A DNA stretch of 64,000 nucleotides from Phocaeicola_A sp045647865 (GTDB lineage: Bacteria; Bacteroidota; Bacteroidia; Bacteroidales; Bacteroidaceae): assembly GCA_045647865.1 (NCBI GenBank), contig JAZRMW010000063.1, positions 208,293 to 272,292 of the forward strand. The letters run 5' to 3'. Below, in pieces: positions 1-8,900 of this stretch. Position 1 is the first letter of the stretch. Every line of letters starts with the position of its first letter. The notes under the pieces are model-generated. The model saw only the letters and a program-made list of their open reading frames with translations. It had not been told where the DNA came from and did not search any database. Both the position numbers and the translations under genes were made by a program.

Positions 1-355
1 CAAACGTTTCATCAGTAACAGCAAAGACGGAATATTTGATTTTACAATCAGTAGGGACATAATATGGTCCCCTGAAAGACGAACCAGGACGACCCGTATT
101 GTTTGAGCATGAATAGGTACCAAAAGTATCCCAATAAGAGATGGAATCAGCAATGCCAGTCACCTCCAATGCTTCGGAGAAGATGGAGTATCCGCCCTGT
201 GCCGCCAGGACATCGGGCAACTGAGGACGCGTGGTAGTAACGGTAATATTCTCAATGTCTGCTATTCTGTATTTCTTCCCGTTCAACAGCAGCATCTCCT
301 GTGCGCAAACCTGTGTGGCAAGCAGCAGGAGCAATGTAGTCATATAGTTTTTCAT
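1..355 (-). CDS. Fasciclin-like secreted protein (3' part cut by window edge)
   Basis: The reading frame starts at the ATG at 355-353 and runs off the left edge, giving 118 residues. A signal peptide (MKNYMTTLLLLLATQVCAQ) is followed by a short mature stretch and then the pattern LPDVLAAQGGYSIFSEAL, with YSVFAVTDETF near the edge. Both match the two conserved ends of a FAS1 (fasciclin) domain, an extracellular adhesion fold common in Bacteroidetes surface proteins. The start codon overlaps the stop of the upstream gene as ATGA, so translation is probably coupled and both genes share one transcript. The domain call rests on these two motifs only; function beyond being exported is inference. 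Confidence 0.7.
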   Translation of the reverse strand, partial: MKNYMTTLLLLLATQVCAQEMLLLNGKKYRIADIENITVTTTRPQLPDVLAAQGGYSIFSEALEVTGIADSISYWDTFGTYSCSNNTGRPGSSFRGPYYVPTDCKIKYSVFAVTDETF

Positions 356-831
356 CGGATAGAGACTTTTATAGAATTGATGTTAGTTTTCACAATATAA
401 ATACCCGGAGCACAGGAAGTCAAATCGACTGTCACGTTCTCTTCGCTCCGCTCAACAGCAGCAGGAACAATCTTGCCGTCAATCGTATAAACCCCAATGC
501 CCGACAGATTACTTCCCGAAATGACAACGCGACGGTCATACAGATGGAACGATAGTGTCTCCTTAGTTGTTTCGGGCTGTTCTATACTTTGCGCTTTGGG
601 CACAAAACGCAGTTCTTTGAACTCCAAAAAATCATAAGTATCATCGTTGATTTTCAACACAAATGTTTTTTTTTGCGGGTTATACTCCTGCTCCATTTTT
701 ATGAGAGACCAGTCACTGTATATCATTCCAAGGTCTCCTGAAACGAACTTCACCTCTAGGTATGAGCGCTCACCTGCCACAGAAGACAGCGCAAACATTA
801 TCCCCAAGATTAAAAATGTTACTTTTTTCAT
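352..831 (-). CDS. Small secreted protein with a T9SS-type C-terminal tail
   Basis: This 159-residue protein starts with a clear signal peptide (residues 1-20, ending near SSVAG). The middle part is not a family I recognise. The last 60 residues have the form GIGVYTIDGKIV followed by CAPGIYIVKTN, the beta-rich pattern of type IX secretion/Por sorting tails, which in gut Bacteroides occur on many exported proteins whether or not a full secretion system is present. It is the first gene of a two-gene operon with the fasciclin-like gene (4-base ATGA overlap) and has a -7 promoter element 95 bp upstream. A structural or adhesive surface role is a guess. Confidence 0.6.
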   Translation of the reverse strand: MKKVTFLILGIMFALSSVAGERSYLEVKFVSGDLGMIYSDWSLIKMEQEYNPQKKTFVLKINDDTYDFLEFKELRFVPKAQSIEQPETTKETLSFHLYDRRVVISGSNLSGIGVYTIDGKIVPAAVERSEENVTVDLTSCAPGIYIVKTNINSIKVSIR

Positions 832-925
832 ATTATCTAATTTTGTAGTTTATAATTCTATTTTGGTCAATCAACAGTCAATATAACATCCCTATCATTT
901 TCAATAAGATAAGTGAATCTCGCCA

Positions 926-933
926 CAAAAGTA
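926..933 (-). promoter_or_regulatory. -7 promoter element of the fasciclin operon
   Basis: Read on the minus strand this is TACTTTTG, matching the Bacteroidetes -7 consensus TAnnTTTG. It lies 95 bp upstream of the start at 831. No convincing TTTG -33 box is present. Confidence 0.5.
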
Positions 934-982
934 CTGTTTTTTATTGTAAAAAGGGACATGAATAAGCATATTTCTTCAAGAC

Positions 983-2107
983 TCAATACCTTTCTTTCAG
1001 CCAACGTGCAAAGAAGGGGTCATAGACGGTGTATTCGTCTTTTGTTTGGGTAATGAAATCCTTCTCCAGCAGACTGCGTGTGGCTGCGGTAACGACACTG
1101 GCCGTTTGCAGATGGTATTTCTTGATAAAATTCTTGCCTGTTATGCTCTTGGCACGTCCTTCTTTGGCAATAGCAATGAACACTTCACGTTGTTTTTCCG
1201 GTATCTTCTCCAATAAAGTTTCGTAGGTCTCGGAGAATAGTTCGAGAATGTACCTGATGCCATTCGCCACCATTTCTTGTGTGCAGACGTTTCCAGGCAG
1301 GGTCTGGAGGAACAGGATGTTGAGTGTCCGCTGAATGCATGAGGTCACAGCATCGAACTGGGTATAGACTTCAGCAACAGCCTCTGCTTCGATTTCTTTA
1401 CCGTATTTGCGGAATTGCATTTGGGCAAATTCAATGTATTTATCCATGGAGATAGGTTGCAGGTTCATGATTAGTACGGACTGGTAGAAAGGCCGCGAGG
1501 GAGAAGTGAAAATCTCGCCCATCAGATGCCGTTGTGATCCAGCAAAGATAAAAGTAGCATTGACACACTTTTGAATGTATGTCCGAAGCATGGCTTCGAT
1601 ATTTGTTCCATTGGGATATTTGACGATTTGCTGAAACTCATCAATGGCAATCAGACAAGGTTTGTCGGCTTGGTTCAGATAGCTGAAGATTTCATCCAAT
1701 GTCGTTGTGGGATTGCTGATGTCTCCAAGTCCCAGACTCCAAGTCGGATTATTGTTGATATCGAACGAGATTTCCGAACGTATGGAGCGGAGCATATTCA
1801 AGAATCCTTCCCATGCCGAGCGTCCTTTGGGCTTCAATTCTTCGAGGATGGTTCTTCCGAAGACATTCACAAAGTCTGTGATGCTGGTTGTTGCATAGAT
1901 ATCAATGTGGAACGTGTGGAATTTCTCCTTGATTTCTGTTTGTTGAAAACAGTGGTGTATCAAATCTGTTTTTCCTACACGACGCGGAGAAATCAGGGCT
2001 ATATTGTTACCATTGGTGGTCAAATCCACCATTTTTTTAGTCTCCTCTATGCGGTCACAAAAGTACTCCGGACCTGCATATCCCTTGGTTACGAACGGAT
2101 TATCCAT
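983..2107 (-). CDS. AAA-family ATPase with C-terminal winged helix
   Basis: This 374-residue protein has a Walker A motif PRRVGKT at about residues 41-47 and a Walker B-like LIAIDEF near residue 158. The N-terminus (NPFVTKGYAGPEYFCDR) and the C-terminal winged-helix-like region ending in DPFFARWLKERY match the archaeal/bacterial ATPase family (COG1672-type) that is widespread in Bacteroidetes as stand-alone STAND-like ATPases. The biological role of that family is largely unknown; defence, sensing and DNA-linked roles have been suggested. It is a single-gene unit. Its promoter region carries a double palindrome at 2156-2184 that overlaps where the -33 box would be, so it is probably repressed by itself or by a small regulator (inference). 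Confidence 0.75.
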   Translation of the reverse strand: MDNPFVTKGYAGPEYFCDRIEETKKMVDLTTNGNNIALISPRRVGKTDLIHHCFQQTEIKEKFHTFHIDIYATTSITDFVNVFGRTILEELKPKGRSAWEGFLNMLRSIRSEISFDINNNPTWSLGLGDISNPTTTLDEIFSYLNQADKPCLIAIDEFQQIVKYPNGTNIEAMLRTYIQKCVNATFIFAGSQRHLMGEIFTSPSRPFYQSVLIMNLQPISMDKYIEFAQMQFRKYGKEIEAEAVAEVYTQFDAVTSCIQRTLNILFLQTLPGNVCTQEMVANGIRYILELFSETYETLLEKIPEKQREVFIAIAKEGRAKSITGKNFIKKYHLQTASVVTAATRSLLEKDFITQTKDEYTVYDPFFARWLKERY

Positions 2108-2130
2108 ACTTTGTCTGTTTGATTGCGGGG

Positions 2131-2138
2131 CAAAGATA
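2131..2138 (-). promoter_or_regulatory. -7 element of the AAA ATPase gene
   Basis: The minus strand reads TATCTTTG, an exact TAnnTTTG match, 24 bp upstream of the start codon at 2107. The -33 region is occupied by the palindromes at 2156-2184. Confidence 0.6.
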
Positions 2139-2155
2139 CGGAAAATATTGAATTT

Positions 2156-2184
2156 ATCCTATTTAGAATAATCCTATTTAGGAT
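2156..2184. promoter_or_regulatory. Tandem palindromic operator candidate
   Basis: ATCCTATTTAGGAT at 2171-2184 is a perfect palindrome. A near copy, ATCCTATTTAGAAT, lies 15 bp away at 2156-2169. They overlap the expected -33 position of the ATPase promoter, which is where a repressor would act. Confidence 0.5.
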
Positions 2185-2565
2185 AAAATCACTTTTTTGA
2201 ATACTCCAAGTACGGAAGTCCGTAGTGTGTGTTTCAGCTTGATTCGAAATGACACCCATATAAAAAACTCGGGTGCACCCGATGAAGGATGCACCCGTTC
2301 TTTACATTTATACGATAAACTGTATGTTCTACTAATTGATTTATTCACTACCAAACATCATATATATGGTACTCATATTGTACAGAACTATTTCGCGAAA
2401 TAATTCTTCCAGCCTTATTTCTCATGATACCAGCCCCTCTTCCGAAACTTGTTCTTTCCTCTTTTACGGATGAGTAAAACGTTCTCATAGTCTCATAGAA
2501 TCTTTCCCATACATTTCCATTTTTAAACGTAATCTTAGACCTATAGATCAGACATTTTACTGATT
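2185..2565. other. Gene-free stretch
   Basis: No credible gene is seen on either strand. It contains a 12-bp palindrome (ACGGAAGTCCGT at about 2213) and the hairpin at 2270-2297. From 2300 to 2565 I see nothing beyond the AT-rich 3' flank of the next minus-strand gene. Confidence 0.4.
2262..2297 (-). terminator. Rho-independent terminator-like hairpin
   Basis: The arms CGGGTGCA (2270-2277) and TGCACCCG (2290-2297) pair over a 12-nt loop. On the minus strand they are followed by AGTTTTTT. It lies about 270 bp beyond the stop of the minus-strand gene ending at 2566. Confidence 0.5.
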
Positions 2566-3513
2566 CTAATCCTTCTCCAAAAGCTCATAAATGAATTTGG
2601 CTATCTCTTTCTTTTCGATGTCCCCGACAAGATACATCATCGTGGGAGAATCGGTCAAGTTGAAAGCCAACAGTTCCACGATGGTACCGTCTGCACGACG
2701 TTTGGCTTTCAACTGATAGTGTTTCGACTCAGATGCAGCATCCTTCAATGGGAGGAAACCCGAAAGTGAGAGACCTTTTACCTGTTCCCTAAAAGACTGT
2801 TTGGCAGACTCATTACAATGTTCAAACTCAAGCGACAGAGATGACTGTAGCCGTTCGAAGCATCCAACGGTATCCTCTACCGCAAGCATGTCGCACGCAA
2901 ACTTAGGAAGACGAGTATATTCCACATCCGGTTCGGACGTAAACTTTTGATAAAGTGAGTAGATTTCCTTGTCTTCTGTTTCTTTCATTGGAAATTTCCC
3001 CTTCATTATCATTTGTCCACAGTCCTTCGGTTCAAAGTTGGTGATGATGAATTGCTCAGCCACACCATCTTTTACTTTAACGTGAACCATCTCTTTCTTC
3101 GTCCGACTTATCAGACTGAACCCATTCGGAGCATACCCTGCGGCCTTTTCACACCAACGACTTTTAACATCGTGTGTACAGCTGTCAAGGCTTATTCTTT
3201 TCACGCTGCTCACGTTGTAATTATGAAAGAATATGGATAGCGAAATGGCCCTTTTTCTTAAACTAACATGTTTCAGGCTGTCCGCATTTTGGTCATTTTC
3301 TGTTCTATCTTCTTTCGTTCCATTTGAGTAGGCTTGAGCCATTTTCTTTCCGAGCACCTTGATTATCTTCAGTTCTGCCCATGATGATCCTACAGAACTT
3401 ACATTTTTTTCCTTCTTGAACTCATTCATCAGCGCGTCTGCACCCTGTGCTAAACCCGTCTGTATGCTCATCATCATTGTGATGAATAGCACCGATATCA
3501 GTTTCCTGTTCAT
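2566..3513 (-). CDS. Secreted protein of unknown function
   Basis: A longer frame is open to 3621. I chose the ATG at 3513 because it gives a typical signal peptide (MNRKLISVLFITMMMSIQTGLAQ) and leaves a promoter about 105 bp upstream. The mature protein is about 290 residues. The start FKKEKNVSSVGSSW, and the end where a hydrophobic strand precedes GDIEKKEIAKFIYELL, vaguely recall DUF4252-like proteins of Bacteroidetes, but I do not recognise the family with confidence. There is no catalytic motif. It is a single gene with its own -7 element and a downstream hairpin. Confidence 0.6.
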   Translation of the reverse strand: MNRKLISVLFITMMMSIQTGLAQGADALMNEFKKEKNVSSVGSSWAELKIIKVLGKKMAQAYSNGTKEDRTENDQNADSLKHVSLRKRAISLSIFFHNYNVSSVKRISLDSCTHDVKSRWCEKAAGYAPNGFSLISRTKKEMVHVKVKDGVAEQFIITNFEPKDCGQMIMKGKFPMKETEDKEIYSLYQKFTSEPDVEYTRLPKFACDMLAVEDTVGCFERLQSSLSLEFEHCNESAKQSFREQVKGLSLSGFLPLKDAASESKHYQLKAKRRADGTIVELLAFNLTDSPTMMYLVGDIEKKEIAKFIYELLEKD

Positions 3514-3618
3514 AATCACATTAATTTTATTTATTTCTTCAATCCCGATATTGATGCATCCACTGCAGTCAGTATAAGATTCTCCATATCGTGATGCATC
3601 AACCAGCAATTCGGGTTG

Positions 3619-3626
3619 CAAATGTA
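3619..3626 (-). promoter_or_regulatory. -7 element of the unknown secreted-protein gene
   Basis: The minus strand reads TACATTTG, an exact TAnnTTTG match, and supports the downstream start at 3513. No clear -33 box. Confidence 0.5.
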
Positions 3627-3779
3627 GGTAATTTTATCGAAAAATAAGGAAACATCGCTAAAAAAGATACAATCCGGAAATCCCCCATGGAAATCACATC
3701 CGCAACAACCACTATAAGCATTTGGGAATGAGAACACTTCAGAGGATTTTCAATTTTCAGACTCTTTATTTCCCGGAAA

Positions 3780-3995
3780 TCCGTTGAAGGCGAAAAGGGT
3801 TTCGCCCCTACCTTTGCCAACGGGATTGCACAGGTGTCGGATGCGCTCTTCGGGAACCTGACACAGTCTCGTCTTGAAAAGAAAGTAATTTGTAAAATCT
3901 AAAACAACCCTGTAATCATGACAAAGAATGATATCTGGAAACTGATGATACAGGAGGAAAAACGGTTCCCCATCTATTTGGTCATTCCATTTTTT
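3780..3995 (+). pseudogene. Possible remnant of an HU/smalltalk-type cassette
   Basis: A start-less reading frame ends at the TAA at 3900-3902 with GFAPTFANGIAQVSD and QSRLEKK, which looks like real coding sequence cut at its 5' side. Sixteen bases on, an ATG at 3918 opens MTKNDIWKLMIQ. This resembles the start of the smalltalk-like peptide at 13245-13337 (EIWKLVIQ) and then changes into unrelated sequence. The order, tail of a gene then smalltalk start, mirrors the intact cassette at 12551-13337. It may be a decayed copy; the similarity is short, so this is a weak call. Confidence 0.3.
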
Positions 3996-4008
3996 ATTTG
4001 TAGTTTTG
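3977..4008 (+). promoter_or_regulatory. Full Bacteroidetes promoter of the GLUG lipoprotein gene
   Basis: TTTG at 3977-3980, a 20-bp spacer, and TAGTTTTG at 4001-4008 fit the -33/-7 consensus exactly. The start codon is at 4065, giving a leader of about 50 nt. Confidence 0.75.
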
Positions 4009-4064
4009 CCAGACGTTTAGATTTTCATTAAATTTTAATAACCAAGATTATAATCTCTATAATT

Positions 4065-5891
4065 ATGAACACTTTAAACAAATTGGTGGACAGAATTCAA
4101 TGTAAGAGTTTACATTGTTTTATGACGGGTATGCTCTGCCTCTCTTTTCTGGGAACATCACTCGCCTCTTGCGACAAGCTGGACGAACTGAAAGATGCCT
4201 TTGAGGAGTTGGAAAAAGACGATGAGACGGAACCACCTTACACAAGTCCCTATGAAGACTACGACAGTACGGCTACGGCCATGATACTGAAGCCACAGAC
4301 AAAACCCACCGAAGGGCTCTACGGCACGGGCGAAGCAGACAACCCCTACCTGATACGCAATGCGCCGGAGCTGAAGTACTTCATCAATGCCGTCAGCGAC
4401 GGATCGCTAGAGACTTCGGGAAAGAACTTCAAACTGATGAACGACATCACCGTCTATAGGACCTACCAATGGTATCCCATCGGTGCCCCACAGACATTCA
4501 AAGTGAACACCGAAGACATATATACCTTCTACGGAGCTTTCGACGGAAACGGACACTCTATAAAGGGAACACTGAACTTGCAACCCGTACACCATTCGAA
4601 TGGAAGCAGGACGAGTTTCGGCCTATTTGCCAGCATCGGTATTACCTACAACGAATACTCCGTAAAAGACCTGACGATAGATGCCGACGTGAACATCACC
4701 GGAGGAGCCGTAAGCAACAGCGAGACGCTGGCCGGAGCACATTCACGGGTGACCATAGGAGTGCTGGCAAGTTCATGCGCTTCACACACTATCTTCCGTA
4801 ACTGCCACATCACGAGCGACATCAAATTCAACTACGATTGGCGTATCTATGAAATGCGCATAGGCGGATTCTGCGCGAGTGCCGGATGGAGCGAGTTCTA
4901 TGACTGTTCGTTCAGCGGAAGCATCGACATGGACGGACGCGTGGCTGCCGGAAACATCGAGGTGGGCGGCATTGTGGGCGTCGTGACCGAACGTATCAGA
5001 TTTGAGAACTGTGTGAACAATGCCGACATCAAAGCTGACGGAATCACTTGTGTGCAACTCGACATGGGCGGCATCTGCGGTGACTACGGAATGGACCGCC
5101 GTGGAGGTGACCACTTCTGGTTCATCAACTGCCGCAATACAGGCAATCTCAGTTCCGACGGAATCACCCTGCAGATGGCCAACAACAGCATACTTGCAGG
5201 CGGCATCGTAGGACAGATGTGGGAATCGCTGAATAACGATCAAAGAGTCTTCACCGACTGCGAAAACTCAGGCAACATCACCATAGGACACATCCAACGC
5301 GGCGATGCCACAAGCGATGAGGAGGCACAGCCCTGGTTCTGCATTGGCGGCATTGTGGGACAAAATCTGAACGGTGTCTCTTTAGAACGCTGCATCAACA
5401 CAGGCAATGTGACAGCCGGAAGCACCGACTTCGGTCCCTATGCCGAATCCTATACGGGCGGAATAGGCGGTTACCTTACCGGCACCCAAGGCCTCACCGA
5501 ATGCCGCAGTACGGGAGATGTGACAGGCATGGTGTTCCCCGAAAGTGTGATGAACGACGAATATACCCTTGACAATTATCCGCCCTTAGGCATTACCCGT
5601 TCCCATGTGGGCGGACTTGCCGGAGATTATGGATACTCTCCCGTCCACCAATGCTACACCGAAGGAAACATCATCGGCACAATGTATTGCGACGAAGGCT
5701 ATACGGGCACACTCTTCGGCTCAGCCCTATTCTATGCCGGCGTAGAACCCTTCATTTTCAGCTGCACCTCCACCCAAGCTGCCATCGACGGCAAGGTATA
5801 TCCTGATGAGTACATCCTCGACAGCTATGTGGGCAACAGCAAATTTGTGGAGCAAGAAGAATATCTGATTGACTGCGAAGGGCATAAATGA
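4065..5891 (+). CDS. Surface lipoprotein with GLUG-type beta-helix repeats
   Basis: This 608-residue protein has a signal sequence ending in a lipobox-like TSLASC with Cys36, followed by an acidic stretch (DKLDE) of the sort that directs Bacteroides lipoproteins to the cell surface. From about residue 80 on, repeated strands of the form GGIVG, GGICG, GGIGG and GGLAG recur every 30-60 residues, each followed by a C-x-N/T-G turn. This matches GLUG-type right-handed beta-helix repeats found in bacterial adhesins and surface proteins. It has a full promoter and is followed after 98 bp by the GH27 gene, so it may bind the polysaccharide that enzyme cleaves (inference). No enzyme motif is seen. Confidence 0.7.
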   Translation: MNTLNKLVDRIQCKSLHCFMTGMLCLSFLGTSLASCDKLDELKDAFEELEKDDETEPPYTSPYEDYDSTATAMILKPQTKPTEGLYGTGEADNPYLIRNAPELKYFINAVSDGSLETSGKNFKLMNDITVYRTYQWYPIGAPQTFKVNTEDIYTFYGAFDGNGHSIKGTLNLQPVHHSNGSRTSFGLFASIGITYNEYSVKDLTIDADVNITGGAVSNSETLAGAHSRVTIGVLASSCASHTIFRNCHITSDIKFNYDWRIYEMRIGGFCASAGWSEFYDCSFSGSIDMDGRVAAGNIEVGGIVGVVTERIRFENCVNNADIKADGITCVQLDMGGICGDYGMDRRGGDHFWFINCRNTGNLSSDGITLQMANNSILAGGIVGQMWESLNNDQRVFTDCENSGNITIGHIQRGDATSDEEAQPWFCIGGIVGQNLNGVSLERCINTGNVTAGSTDFGPYAESYTGGIGGYLTGTQGLTECRSTGDVTGMVFPESVMNDEYTLDNYPPLGITRSHVGGLAGDYGYSPVHQCYTEGNIIGTMYCDEGYTGTLFGSALFYAGVEPFIFSCTSTQAAIDGKVYPDEYILDSYVGNSKFVEQEEYLIDCEGHK

Positions 5892-5910
5892 CTTACACAT
5901 TAATTTTAGC

Positions 5911-5951
5911 AGGTATGTCCGAATACAACTATTCGTTTTTGTAACATACCT
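5911..5951 (+). promoter_or_regulatory. Two-tier hairpin between lipoprotein and GH27 genes
   Basis: The outer arms are AGGTATGT (5911-5918) and ACATACCT (5944-5951). Inside, GAATA and TATTC pair over a 4-nt loop and are followed by GTTTTTG. It could be a partial terminator that sets the GH27:lipoprotein ratio, or a processing site. Confidence 0.45.
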
Positions 5952-5989
5952 CCATCAAATCATTTAACACCAACAAAAACTTACGAAGA

Positions 5990-8900
5990 ATGAAAAGAAC
6001 AGTATTGAAGACGTTGGCAGCCGTAGCATTGATGACTATGGCCGTGCCTACAGTGGCTCAAACAGGCAACGAGCCGCCTTTTCAGAAATGGGCGCTGACC
6101 CCACCGATGGGATGGAACTCATGGGACTGCTTCGGTCCTACAGTCGTGGAGGACGAGGTAAAACAGAATGCCGACTACATGGCACAGAAACTGGCCGTTT
6201 ACGGATGGGAGTACATCGTGGTGGATATCCGCTGGTTCGTGGAGAACGACAAGGCTGGCGGGTACAACCAGACAAACCCCATCTATGTGTATGACGAATA
6301 TGGGCGCTACACCCCTGCTTTGAACCGTTTTCCCTCAGCCGCCAACGGTGTAGGCTTCAAGGCTTTGGCCGACTATGTACACAGCAAAGGCCTGAAGTTT
6401 GGTATTCACCTGATGCGCGGACTGCCCAAAGTGGCGGCAGAAAAGAAACTTCCCGTCAAGGGGACCGACGGTATCACCTGCGACATGATCTGCAACAATG
6501 ACTCAGCCTGCACCTGGCTGCGCGACAATTACAAGGTGGACTGCACCAAGCCGGGCGCACAGGAGTACTACAACTCATGCTTCGACCTCTATGCACAGTG
6601 GGGAGTGGATTTCGTGAAGATTGACGACCTGGCCCGCCCCTACCACACGGGAGAGATAGAGATGATACGCAAGGCCATCGACCAGTGCGGACGCCCTATT
6701 GTGCTCAGCATCTCACCGGGCGAAACTCCGCTAGGCGAAGTGGAGCACGTGAAGAATCATGCCAACATGTGGCGTACGGTGGATGACTTCTGGGACAACT
6801 GGAGCCAGCTGAATTACCAGTTCCAGGTGTGCGCCAAGTGGGCACCCCATATTGCCCCAGGCACCTGGCCCGATGCCGACATGCTCCCCTTGGGTAAAAT
6901 CAGTATCCGTGGCGAACGCGGTGCCGAACGATGGACACAGTTCACCCGCGACGAGCAATATACGATGATGAACCTGTGGACTATCTTCAAGAGTCCCCTG
7001 ATGTTCGGCGGACATCTGCCGGAGAACGATGCTGCTACAGACTCGTTGCTGACCAACCGCGACGTCCTCTACATGCACCACTACTCAATGAACAACCGCG
7101 AAGTTACCAATCAGGACAACAAGGTGATGTGGAGCGCTGACGACCCGGCTAACGGTGACAAATTCGTAGCTCTTTTCAACCTGGGCGGCTCGGAATATGT
7201 CAATCCTAAGAACGTGCTGTGGCGAAGCGGCACCATCTCGTACCTGACCACAGGCTATGCCACCAATGTGGAAGTGGAGATACCCGAGGGCAGCCGCGAA
7301 CTGGCCCTGGTGGCAACAGATGGAGGTGACGGATACGATAGCGACCATGCCGACTGGATAAATCCCACCGTCACACTGAAGGACGGAACGACCATTGACC
7401 TGACCGACCGTAAGTATCTGCGCGGCACATGCGGGTGGGGAAACATTGCTGTAGATAAGAACATCAACGGCGGAACCCTCTCCATCGACGGCAAACAATA
7501 TACCAACGGATTTGCCACACACGCCAACTCCATCCTGCTCTTCAGCCTGCCCGAGGGGGCTGTGAAGTTCACCGCCTTTGCAGGTATTGACAATACGGGT
7601 AGCGACCAGGGCAGCAAGTCGTCCGTAGAGTTCATGGTGTTCAACGAAGACCCCACCCTGCGGACAGAGACCACCGACCAATGGAGCGGCGGCAACGTGA
7701 CCATCAAGATTGATCCCACCAAACAAGCCGGGTACAGCGGATTCATCGGACGCGAAGCCGGCATACAGCAAGCAACCGTAGAAGCCGACATCACTGGTGC
7801 AGAGAAACTCTACCTGGTAGTGACCAACGGTGGCGACAACCTGAGCTATGACCATGCCGACTGGGCCAACCCTGTGCTCATTGACAAAGCAGGCAACGAA
7901 CATTCACTGACCAGCATAAACTGGGATGCCAACCCCGTGAACGGATGGAACGCTCCCAAGCTGAACAAGAACAACGACGGAAACACCATGAGCATCGGTG
8001 GCACGACGTACGACAAAGGATTCGGCGTGAACGCCCCCTCCATGCTCACCTTCACCTTGCCCGAAGGACACGAGTATGTACAGTTCAAAGCCATCGTCGG
8101 ATACGATGACGATGTAGTGAATGCCCCCTCGGGAGTGACCATGGAGTTCCGCGTCTTCACCCAAAATCCCGCGCCTGACAATGCGGCCATCGTCCCCCTT
8201 GACCTCACCAAACTGGGTTTTGCTCCCGAACAGGAGTGCCGCATCACCGAAATGTGGAAAGGCACCGACATGGGCACTTTCAAAGGCAACGAGTTTGCAC
8301 CCACGCTGCGCTCACATGCCAGCGGACTCTACCGCGTGACACCGCTGGGGCGAACGGAAGGGGCGACAGTGAGTCTGTATCGTCCCGAACAAGAAGCTGA
8401 CAAGCCGAACAGTTACTTGCACCTCAGTGTATCCGATGCTTCTACCGAAGGCGGCTACGTGCAACTGCTCTGCAATGGGAAAGTCTTGAGCGTGCAACGG
8501 CTGGACGCAGATGGGAAAGCCATCTACAACTATGGCGACCTCTATGCGGACACCTACACCTTTCAAGCCCTCTACAGCGGAACCACCACTACGGCCAATG
8601 CTGTTTCTGAGGAACTGACCATCACCGTAACAGGCGAAGCCGAAGACCTTACCCCACTGCATACCAGAGCCAACGAACTGCTGAAAGAAGCACAGGAGTT
8701 GGACCTCACCAACGTGGCCGGTGCCCTGCGCGGAGCATTAGGGAGCCCCATCAACAAACCCGTGGACAATATGGATAAAGAAGATTTGGAAACCGTAATC
8801 ACCCACCTGCAGACTGCCCTGGACGCCGCCCGCATGAGCATCAGCTACATGAAGACGCTGAAAGCGACCATCGGCGAAGCCACAGAGTTTCAGAACATCC

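Noticed and set aside
7085..7903. 272-aa open frame on the minus strand
   Set aside because: It lies entirely within the GH27 gene, whose domains are continuous across it.
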